Below are positions 1 through 5,881 of a DNA stretch of 6,457 nucleotides, one piece after another. The notes beneath the pieces are model-generated. The model did no database searches. It was not told the DNA's origin and worked only from the letters and a program-made list of their open reading frames with translations. The number at the start of each line of letters is the position of its first letter. The stretch's first letter is position 1. The position numbers and the translations under genes are program-made. The DNA is from an uncultured Chthonomonas sp. (GTDB lineage: Bacteria; Armatimonadota; Chthonomonadetes; Chthonomonadales; CAJBBX01), in assembly GCA_903886985.1 (NCBI GenBank), contig CAISOI010000850.1:1-6457 (forward strand), in the 5' to 3' direction.

Positions 1-1
1 C

Positions 2-106
2 TTTATGGGGCGGGCAATCGCCTATACAGGTTCTGGGGAGGACTGTGAGCGCGTTGCACAAATTCTAAGGTCCATTCGACTTCAAGTCGAAACGGATCGG
101 CTTTGA
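2..106 (+). CDS. C-terminal end of an unrecognised protein (5' truncated by window edge)
   Basis: One frame is open from the left edge and ends at TGA 104-106, leaving 34 visible residues. The other two + frames close earlier, at 48 and 66. The peptide reads like a real protein end, with a glycine-containing stretch (YTGSGEDC) followed by a charged amphipathic helix (ERVAQILRSIRLQVE). I do not recognise the family and name no function. The SD-like GAGGGG of the next gene (105-110) overlaps this stop codon, and the gap to the next start is only 9 bases. The gene is therefore probably in an operon with the desaturase. With so few residues, a chance open frame cannot be fully excluded. Confidence 0.5.
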   Translation, partial: FMGRAIAYTGSGEDCERVAQILRSIRLQVETDRL

Positions 107-115
107 GGGGTCGTA

Positions 116-1003
116 TTGAAAGCTGCAATTGAGGACCGTTTTTTCGAACAATATCTAGAATATTTCAAACTTGCCGAAGATCGGCGACGGTGGAATCTTT
201 GGAAAGACATTCCGTGGGAAAGTGTCAACCCCGATACGGATGATCTTGTCGCTGATGTAGTTGAGGCATTTAGTGCCGTCGAAATGTTTCTTCCGGATTA
301 CACTGCAAAGATACTCCAGATGATTCGCAAGAGTCGCGGACGAGCATGGTTTCAGGCGAACTGGGGTTACGAAGAGAGCAAGCATTCTCTGACACTTGCC
401 GAGTGGCTGGTAGTGAGTGGTAAGCGGACCGAATCCGGAATGCGGGCTTATGAGAATTCTCTATTAGATAATGCGGAGTGGGAGTTGCCGTTTGATCACC
501 CGCGACAGATGATGATCTATACCATGATTCAAGAGTTGGCGACATGGCTGAACTACTGGAATCTTAAAGCTTACATAGAGAGCGACGAACGCGGAGGCGA
601 TCCTGCACTTAGTCGCGCACTTCATCTCATTTCTGCGGATGAAAAGACGCACTATAACTTCTTTCGTAAAGGTGTCAAAGTCTTCATGGAGTATGAACCT
701 GAGGAGACACTTAAAGACTTAAGGTTCGTTTTTGAACAATTCTCCATGCCTGCCCAAACCTTGATTCCGGGTTGGGATGAGAAGGCCGAGAAAATTCGAA
801 AAGCAGGTATCTACGGTCCCCGACAATATTTGACCAAGGTCTATCTGCCCATTCTGAAAGATCTCAATTTGACTCGTAAAGAGCTGGAAACCGCGGGGGC
901 GTCCGAGGTCGTGGAGATCGCTCACGACGAAAAGGATCAACCGATATCAAACGGTAGGAAGATCTTCATCCCTTCCTCGGCAAAGAGCTACAACAAGCCT
1001 TAG
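116..1003 (+). CDS. Acyl-[acyl-carrier-protein] desaturase, ferritin-like di-iron family
   Basis: This 295-residue protein looks like a soluble acyl-ACP desaturase of the plant stearoyl-ACP / mycobacterial DesA type. These enzymes use a di-iron centre, O2 and reduced ferredoxin to put a cis double bond into an acyl chain on ACP. The expected ligands are visible in order: E56 in a helix (SAVEMF), E87 and H90 (EESKH), E140 (QELATW, like QERATF of the castor enzyme), and E176 with H179 (DEKTH). There is no signal peptide or membrane segment, so it should be cytosolic. The start is TTG at 116, the first possible start after an in-frame stop, with GAGGGG (105-110) five bases upstream. The family's E-x-x-H pairs fit well. 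Position of the double bond and chain length cannot be read. No ferredoxin, reductase or ACP gene is in view. A related ferritin-fold oxygenase is the main alternative. Confidence 0.85.
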   Translation: MKAAIEDRFFEQYLEYFKLAEDRRRWNLWKDIPWESVNPDTDDLVADVVEAFSAVEMFLPDYTAKILQMIRKSRGRAWFQANWGYEESKHSLTLAEWLVVSGKRTESGMRAYENSLLDNAEWELPFDHPRQMMIYTMIQELATWLNYWNLKAYIESDERGGDPALSRALHLISADEKTHYNFFRKGVKVFMEYEPEETLKDLRFVFEQFSMPAQTLIPGWDEKAEKIRKAGIYGPRQYLTKVYLPILKDLNLTRKELETAGASEVVEIAHDEKDQPISNGRKIFIPSSAKSYNKP

Positions 1004-1004
1004 A

Positions 1005-1032
1005 AAATGAGCGCATGCAAATGCGCTCATTT
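1005..1032. terminator. Bidirectional intrinsic terminator between convergent genes
   Basis: A perfect 12-bp inverted repeat (AAATGAGCGCAT, 1005-1016, with ATGCGCTCATTT, 1021-1032) encloses a four-base loop, GCAA on the + strand, which fits the stable GNRA tetraloop class. The stem begins two bases after the desaturase stop codon and lies just past the stop of the opposing YbjQ gene. The A-rich left arm and T-rich right arm give short U runs on both strands (TTTCTC on +, ATTTTC on -), as expected for a terminator serving both genes. The U tracts are short, so termination efficiency is uncertain. Confidence 0.75.
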
Positions 1033-1043
1033 CTCATTTGAGA

Positions 1044-1358
1044 TTAGCCTAGTTTGACAGCCGTTCCGTATGCCAAGACTTCTGTTACATTTTGATTAAA
1101 CTCGGTCGCATCATAACGCATTGCAATAATTGCATCGGCGCCAATCTGCATGGCATGTTGCACCATGATATTGAAAGCATCTTGGCGCGCAGATTCGCAA
1201 ACCGTTACGTACTGTGTAATGTTTCCGCCCACGATTGTTTGCAAGCCTCCCATAAACCCCTGAGCGATATTAGGTGAGCGGACAACTATCCCTCTTACAA
1301 TGCCAAGATATTGTGTAATGGCATGTCCGGCAACATCATTCGTTGTGGTAACTATCAT
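1044..1358 (-). CDS. YbjQ/UPF0145 family protein
   Basis: The 104-residue product matches the YbjQ (UPF0145) family along its whole length: an MIVTTT opening strand, a central IVGG, an ARQDAF helix start, an IGADAII strand and a final YGTAV strand. Length is typical (about 105 residues). Members form small symmetrical oligomers, often annotated as a putative heavy-metal-binding domain; the cellular role is not established. There is no signal peptide or membrane segment. The ATG is preceded by AAGGAG (1365-1370) at six bases, which settles the start. It lies 86 bases downstream of the D-lyxose isomerase gene on the same strand. It could be read from that transcript or from its own promoter; I see no convincing -35/-10 pair in the gap. 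It converges on the desaturase. Confidence 0.9.
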   Translation of the reverse strand: MIVTTTNDVAGHAITQYLGIVRGIVVRSPNIAQGFMGGLQTIVGGNITQYVTVCESARQDAFNIMVQHAMQIGADAIIAMRYDATEFNQNVTEVLAYGTAVKLG

Positions 1359-1444
1359 CTATTTCTCCTTTTAAGTGAATCGTTTAACGGCACTTTCGTT
1401 TCTGGCATGGGACACACGTCAATTGATTACCTCAATCATGTCAA

Positions 1445-2065
1445 CTAAGGGATGCGCCGGATGTTCGGGTCAGTAAAGATGTCTAATTCATCTCGACTCC
1501 GGCTGGAAAACTCTGAGACAATGGCACCTTCGGTTCCGGCTTGAAACCAGTGCAGCGTGTTGGGCGGGATAGTGTATTGTTCTCCCGGAGACAGGCAGAT
1601 TTCATGCCAGACGGTGTAATACATCTCTGTACCAAGCGGTGGTCTGCACTTCGCAGGAAGGGTCGGTTCCCCTTCTACATACAAGTAGACTTTCCCCGAT
1701 CGACATCGAAACGTCTCCATCTTTCCCGGATCGTTACCGACAGGTGGATGGAGATGCTCGGGACAGGTTTGTCCGGGGAGAAGTATTAACTCCTTCGCGC
1801 AATATCTGTCCGTATTAATGTAAGTCAATAGCGTTAGCCCAGTTTCAAAATTGTGGAGGCCAAAGTCGGCGACTTCGATATTCGCAATCTCCTCGTTCGT
1901 CAGAACAATACCTGCTTCAGCGAGTTGCTTTGTTGTATGCGATATGTGATCGGAGAAATGGTATGAGTCCATATGCAACCCCTTTAATATTTCCGTATCA
2001 ACCCATGGAAATACGGTGTCTAACCGAATACGTTTGGCTAAATTGCGTTGGGTCATATATGACAT
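1445..2065 (-). CDS. D-lyxose ketol-isomerase family (cupin)
   Basis: The 206-residue protein is a cupin of the D-lyxose/D-mannose isomerase family, which interconverts D-lyxose with D-xylulose and often D-mannose with D-fructose at a divalent metal, usually Mn2+. The cupin metal ligands are visible as H104 and H106 (PEHLHPP), E117 (GKMETF) and H172 (NTLHWFQ). The family's C-terminal signature, SEFSSRSRDELDIF followed by DPNIRR (184-204), is well conserved. It is cytosolic, with no signal or membrane segment. The ATG at 2065 gives a protein of usual length, but there is no SD at normal distance: AAGGAGG (2089-2095) lies 23 bases upstream. A second in-frame ATG (M4) is no closer. It is divergent from the Rieske gene and followed on the same strand by the YbjQ gene. 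Substrate preference between lyxose and mannose cannot be read from sequence. Confidence 0.88.
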   Translation of the reverse strand: MSYMTQRNLAKRIRLDTVFPWVDTEILKGLHMDSYHFSDHISHTTKQLAEAGIVLTNEEIANIEVADFGLHNFETGLTLLTYINTDRYCAKELILLPGQTCPEHLHPPVGNDPGKMETFRCRSGKVYLYVEGEPTLPAKCRPPLGTEMYYTVWHEICLSPGEQYTIPPNTLHWFQAGTEGAIVSEFSSRSRDELDIFTDPNIRRIP

Positions 2066-2088
2066 AATGGATAAACGAGTTCGTAATT

Positions 2089-2095
2089 CCTCCTT
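2089..2095 (-). promoter_or_regulatory. Strong Shine-Dalgarno sequence at abnormal distance
   Basis: On the - strand this reads AAGGAGG, a near-perfect anti-16S match, but the D-lyxose isomerase ATG is 23 bases away instead of 5-10. No ATG, GTG or TTG occurs at a suitable distance after it, and none lies in frame between it and the annotated start. A short inverted pair (ACGA and TCGT) in the spacer could bring the site closer by folding, but it is weak. The match may also be a coincidence in a gap that serves two divergent genes. Confidence 0.35.
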
Positions 2096-2137
2096 GACAT
2101 GGAGTGAATGTACAAATAGAGCGGGTGGAGATTAGGA

Positions 2138-2599
2138 TTGAGTGACTCATCAGACAGGCGTAGATTTCTGGAAGGTTCGATTAAAGGCTCGGCTGCGTTC
2201 ATTGCCTTCGTAACAACTTTGCCCGCAGTTGGATTTTTGTTGCGACCGATTATTGCTCGGTCGGAGAAGAAGCGCCTAAAAGTCATTTTTAAGAGCCCTG
2301 ATGATGCCAATGCATCAAATTATGTGGTAGCACGCTACGAAGGGCTGGAAGATACAGCGCCCGGCATATTCATTAAGAAGACCCCCGAAGGTAAGCATGT
2401 AGGGTTCTCAGCCACCTGTACTCATGCTGGCTGTGCTGTGGACTGGCGACAAGAAGAGAACCAGTTTTATTGCCCGTGCCATCAGGGCAAATTCGACGCA
2501 AATGGAAAGAATATCGCCGGACCTCCTCCGCGCCCACTTGACATGTTGAATTTGCAGATTGTGGATGGTCAACTCTTTGTAGAGGAGACCGAAGCGTGA
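2138..2599 (+). CDS. Rieske [2Fe-2S] iron-sulfur protein of a cytochrome b complex
   Basis: The 153-residue protein is a bc1/b6f-type Rieske subunit, which takes one electron from quinol at the Qo site and passes it to a c-type cytochrome. Cluster ligands are C94 and H96 (CTHAGC) and C112 and H115 (CPCHQG); C99 and C114 are placed for the disulfide typical of high-potential Rieske proteins. The Pro loop is GPPPRPL (128-134). The N terminus has a Tat-like motif (DRRRFLE, residues 6-12) before one hydrophobic anchor (about 16-40), so the cluster domain should face the p side. The start is TTG at 2138 with GGTGGAG (2124-2130) seven bases upstream. The upstream in-frame ATG at 2108 runs into a stop within four codons, so it cannot be the start. 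The stop overlaps the next gene by four bases (GTGA), which indicates translational coupling with cytochrome b. Confidence 0.95.
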   Translation: MSDSSDRRRFLEGSIKGSAAFIAFVTTLPAVGFLLRPIIARSEKKRLKVIFKSPDDANASNYVVARYEGLEDTAPGIFIKKTPEGKHVGFSATCTHAGCAVDWRQEENQFYCPCHQGKFDANGKNIAGPPPRPLDMLNLQIVDGQLFVEETEA

Positions 2600-4002
2600 A
2601 ACCATTAAAGGCGATATTTGATTGGCTGGAAGATAGATTTGGTTTCGGGCAAACCTTCAAAGCACTACTGGCCGGCAAGGTAGAGAAACATGGTGCTTGG
2701 CTCAAGACCACGGGAATGGCATGTTTGGTTCTGGTTTTGGTCGAATGTATCACTGGCCCAGTATTAGCCATTTACTACTCGCCAACGCCCGCCACAGCTT
2801 ATAGCGATATTCTTGCAATTGAATCGAATTGGGTTGGACAGTTCATTCGTGGATTGCATCATTGGAGCTCAGCGGCACTGATTGTACTTTCGCTGTTGAC
2901 AGTCATTAGACTTTTCTTTACTGCGGACTATCGCAAACGGCGCGACGCCGTATGGATACTGTCGATACTGTTTTTTAATTTTGTATTGTTCTTTCAACTT
3001 ACGGGGCATCTACTCCCTTGGGATACTAACGCGGTTTCCACGGCAGATGTTGAGGCTGGCTTTGCAGGGAATCTATGGGTTGTCGGACCACTCATCAAAA
3101 AGTTCTTGTTAGGCGGGGCTCATACAGGTGCGGTCACGCTTTCCAGATGGTATGGGTTTCATGTAGCATTGTTGCCGCTGATCTCCCTTATCTTGGTTGC
3201 GTTTCCACTTTATCGAAACAGAATGAGCTCAAAGAGAGCGGAGGAAGAAATCACTCCAGAGCCATTGGATGGGGCGATCTCCGACGTTCGAGAAGATTAC
3301 TATCCGTTTCACATGGCAAAGGAGATGTTGGTCACTGTTTTAGTATTCTCGGCGGTTATTGTGCTGGCGTTTATGAAGCATGCTCCACTTGAACTGCAGG
3401 CAACCGCGCAGAATATGCAGGGTTACAATGCTCTTGCTGAGTGGTACGTTCTTCCACTGCACGGTTTAACGTTAATTCCACCTTTTAATCAGGCAGTGTT
3501 TGAGCCCATTGCAACCTTTATAGGTCCAGGTGCACTCATAACATTGTTATTTTTCATTCCATTCATCGATCGGAACAAGGCGACACGCCTTGCAAAACGG
3601 CCTGCAGCTGCGATATGCGGTATTGGTACTCTCGCTCTGCTTGGAGGGCTGTATGGGTGGGTCTATGTCAAAGAGAGACCTGAAGCCACAAAGCAGGCGG
3701 ACAGAATTGCACTTTTGAAGGGCGAGAAGCTGCCCGACGTAAACGCTCAATTGGTTGCAACAGGTAAAAAGGTATACGAAAGTACCGGTTGTGGGGGGTG
3801 TCATGTAATTCATGGCACAGGTGGAAAAGGCGGCCCGGACCTCAGCAAAACGGGTCTAGAACATCCCGAACGCGAATGGCAATTGGAGCATCTGAGGAAG
3901 CCGGTATCCAAAACTCCTGGTTCCACAATGCCGGCATATGACTATGTGAAGCCGGATGAGCTAAAGGCCCTTACCGAGTATATGGTCAGCCTCGTGAAAT
4001 AA
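2596..4002 (+). CDS. Fused cytochrome b - cytochrome c subunit of a Rieske/cytb complex, apparently lacking heme bH ligands
   Basis: This 468-residue protein joins three parts. Residues 1-210 resemble cytochrome b6 (opening FDWLEDRFG, helices A-D, TGHLLPWD at 136-143). Residues 236-360 resemble subunit IV (YYPFHMAKE, then AEWY at 281-284 in place of the Qo motif PEWY, then two more helices). Residues 383-468 are a class I cytochrome c with heme site CGGCH (399-403) and Met ligand M445 (STMPAY). I count about seven membrane helices. With the Rieske protein it should oxidise quinol and pass electrons to its own c heme. Oddity: H88 (RGLHHW) and H189 (RWYGFH) match the heme bL ligands, but the heme bH positions are T102 and P204. 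F203, the bc1-type spacing, is not His either. The Cys that holds heme c_n in b6 is also absent (T38). The start is GTG with GAGGAG (2582-2587) eight bases upstream. The family call is secure; one-heme status is inferred. Confidence 0.93.
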   Translation: MKPLKAIFDWLEDRFGFGQTFKALLAGKVEKHGAWLKTTGMACLVLVLVECITGPVLAIYYSPTPATAYSDILAIESNWVGQFIRGLHHWSSAALIVLSLLTVIRLFFTADYRKRRDAVWILSILFFNFVLFFQLTGHLLPWDTNAVSTADVEAGFAGNLWVVGPLIKKFLLGGAHTGAVTLSRWYGFHVALLPLISLILVAFPLYRNRMSSKRAEEEITPEPLDGAISDVREDYYPFHMAKEMLVTVLVFSAVIVLAFMKHAPLELQATAQNMQGYNALAEWYVLPLHGLTLIPPFNQAVFEPIATFIGPGALITLLFFIPFIDRNKATRLAKRPAAAICGIGTLALLGGLYGWVYVKERPEATKQADRIALLKGEKLPDVNAQLVATGKKVYESTGCGGCHVIHGTGGKGGPDLSKTGLEHPEREWQLEHLRKPVSKTPGSTMPAYDYVKPDELKALTEYMVSLVK

Positions 4003-4011
4003 TCGTCAAAG

Positions 4012-4043
4012 TGGTCCCTCGATCTTAACGATACAAGGGACCA
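4012..4043. terminator. Candidate hairpin terminator at convergent junction
   Basis: A perfect 8-bp inverted repeat, TGGTCCCT (4012-4019) with AGGGACCA (4036-4043), encloses 16 bases. It starts ten bases after the cytochrome b stop codon and covers the stop codon of the opposing fucose isomerase gene, so its right arm is within coding sequence. Neither side carries a strong U run (AAAGTTGG follows on the + strand, CTTTGACG on the -). Position supports a terminator for the respiratory operon, but the structure is far weaker than the one at 1005-1032. Confidence 0.4.
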
Positions 4044-5833
4044 AAGTTGGCGCATGCACGATAATCAGCACTTTGAGGTTCCAAGGAGCCAAATCGTGAC
4101 CATACGCTCGGGCGGAAGATTCTCTCATCAGGAACATTGTGCATATCTACTGGGATCCGCAACATAGAAGCGAGTGTAATTAAGTCGCCACCAATATGAC
4201 CGTAGCTGATGGCCCCATGATTTGCGCCCCAGTTATTCATAACTTCATAAACTGACTTGAATGGACCGATTCCATTCAAACGTGGAGCGAACCAAGTTGT
4301 CGGCCAAGTTGGGTTGGTTCGTTCATCGAGTATTTTGTGTACTTTTTCAGGTAACGAGACCGTCCAACCTTCTGCAATCTGGATAACCGGTCCAAGCCCC
4401 TGAACGAGGTTGATGCGCATCATTGTTACTGGCATACCGCCCCGTGTTGTGAAGTCCGTGGACCAACCGCCTCCCGGGAAGTATCCCAGATCCGATGTAC
4501 ACCACTTTGTTGCTTCCAAGCAACCGGTTGCATCTTCGGATGTAATTTCCCACCACGGCTTTAGTGTAGGCTCCCCCGAGTGCGACTGTTCCCCGGTCCA
4601 ATCGAGGGCAGAGGGACCCGAATTAATGAGATGGAGAATTCCCTGTTCGCCTGCACCTTCCAGCGTGTGACCGGTTGCTTTGTAAACTGCTTGCGGGCTC
4701 CAGTAGGTTCGAACGTCTGAGAACAGTGGAGCAGTTCCAGTGAGGAGATTGCCAAACAACATCCCAATGCCGTTCAATGCGTCGTTTTCAGTGGCACAAA
4801 TATAGGGTTGTCGAATGCCGGTCCAATCAAAGGATGTGGTAAGGATTGCTTCCAGAAAGTCGCCGTTGGGCATGTGGTCAGTCCATTGTCGCTGACCTTG
4901 AAATCCGCTCGCGATAGCATTATGTCCATGGGCTTCTTCTCCATATCCCATTTCAGCGAGTTTAGGATTGCCCACCATTAAGTCTTTGCCGATGAGCGCC
5001 ATTTTGACGCATGTTTCCCAGTCAATATCTTTTTGATCTCGGGTGCGCTGCCTTTCCGGTGCATTCCAATCTTTGCCTTCCGGGCAATTTGCCTTTACCC
5101 AGTTTAAAGCGACTTCGTATTCAGTTTTATCGAATATCCCTCGATCCATGCGTCGAATAAACTCGGTCATATCGATTGTTTCTACCCGCATTCCAAGATA
5201 ATTCTCGAAGAGGGGCTGATCAACAATGCTCCCGGCGATTCCCATGGAAACTCCACCCATAGAAAGATAGGAGGTTCCGCGCATTGTTGCTACTGCAACT
5301 GCAGAGCGGACAAACTGCAAGATTTTGTCTTGCACGTCATCAGGAATTTGGGTATCGGTTGAATCTTGAACCTCGTGACCGTAAATACCAAATGCGGGAA
5401 GTCCTTTTTGAGCGTGCCCCGCGAGGACGGCCGCGAGATAGACCGCTCCAGGTCTTTCTGTGCCATTGAATCCCCACACTGCTTTTGGAATCAGTGGGTC
5501 CATATCCATGGTTTCGGAGCCATAACACCAACATGGTGTTACCGTAAGCGAGACACCAACGCCTTCCCGCTTGAATTTTTCTGCACATAGTGCCGATTCT
5601 GCGACACCGCCAATGCAGGAGTCTGCGATAACAACCTCTACTGGGAGTCCACATGAATGCTTAAGGGTGGATGTGATCAGATTCGCTGTTCGCTTCGCCA
5701 TCTCCATGGTTTGGTTCTCAAGGGATTCACGGACTCCTCCGAGCCGGCCATCGATTGCAGGTCGAATTCCGACTTTAGGGAGACTTGTTTTCAACCGATT
5801 GTACGGAGCTTGTGTTTTAAAGGGCGTTGCCAT
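4025..5833 (-). CDS. fucI: L-fucose isomerase
   Basis: The 602-residue protein follows E. coli FucI closely from end to end, for example GIRPAIDGR (22-30), TPCWCYGSET (99-108), WGFNGTERPGAVYLAA (120-135), GGVSMGIAGSIVD (193-205) and STRSW-region equivalents through RACANFGPLY at the C terminus. FucI is a cytosolic, Mn2+-dependent, hexameric aldose-ketose isomerase that converts L-fucose to L-fuculose and also accepts D-arabinose. The metal and catalytic residues are present: E349 (ATEN), D373 (FSDVRTYW) and H539 (NWGANHG), matching E337, D361 and H528 of E. coli. The ATG at 5833 has AGGAAA (5841-5846) seven bases upstream. Compared with E. coli there are about 13 extra N-terminal residues, without another start to choose. 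No fuculokinase, aldolase or fucose transporter gene is in this window. It lies 48 bases downstream of the ankyrin gene on the same strand and converges on cytochrome b. Confidence 0.97.
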   Translation of the reverse strand: MATPFKTQAPYNRLKTSLPKVGIRPAIDGRLGGVRESLENQTMEMAKRTANLITSTLKHSCGLPVEVVIADSCIGGVAESALCAEKFKREGVGVSLTVTPCWCYGSETMDMDPLIPKAVWGFNGTERPGAVYLAAVLAGHAQKGLPAFGIYGHEVQDSTDTQIPDDVQDKILQFVRSAVAVATMRGTSYLSMGGVSMGIAGSIVDQPLFENYLGMRVETIDMTEFIRRMDRGIFDKTEYEVALNWVKANCPEGKDWNAPERQRTRDQKDIDWETCVKMALIGKDLMVGNPKLAEMGYGEEAHGHNAIASGFQGQRQWTDHMPNGDFLEAILTTSFDWTGIRQPYICATENDALNGIGMLFGNLLTGTAPLFSDVRTYWSPQAVYKATGHTLEGAGEQGILHLINSGPSALDWTGEQSHSGEPTLKPWWEITSEDATGCLEATKWCTSDLGYFPGGGWSTDFTTRGGMPVTMMRINLVQGLGPVIQIAEGWTVSLPEKVHKILDERTNPTWPTTWFAPRLNGIGPFKSVYEVMNNWGANHGAISYGHIGGDLITLASMLRIPVDMHNVPDERIFRPSVWSRFGSLEPQSADYRACANFGPLYR

Positions 5834-5881
5834 GGTGGAATTTCCTATTGGGACAGTTCTTTGCCGATATTGTATATTTTG

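Noticed and set aside
1092..1277. A 61-codon + strand open frame with several Cys and His residues opposite the YbjQ gene
   Set aside because: It is the antisense shadow of a full-length, well-conserved YbjQ gene; the Cys/His pattern does not form a known metal site.
1418..1444. Short repeats (GTCAA twice, ATTGA/TCAAT inverted pair) between the YbjQ and D-lyxose isomerase genes
   Set aside because: Arms are only five bases in AT-rich sequence, there is no U run for a terminator, and TTGACA on the - strand (1439-1444) has no -10 box at the right distance.
2094..2122. TTGACA at 2094-2099 as a -35 box for the Rieske/cytb operon
   Set aside because: No acceptable -10 hexamer lies 16-18 bases downstream (TAGAGC at 17). 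The hexamer also overlaps the opposite-strand SD match, so it may be coincidence.
3075..3392. A 105-codon + strand open frame inside cytochrome b
   Set aside because: It is out of frame within strongly conserved cytochrome b sequence and has no recognisable features.
4347..4601. Other-frame open frames inside fucI on both strands
   Set aside because: They fall wholly within the conserved fucI coding sequence and have low-complexity, unrecognisable translations.
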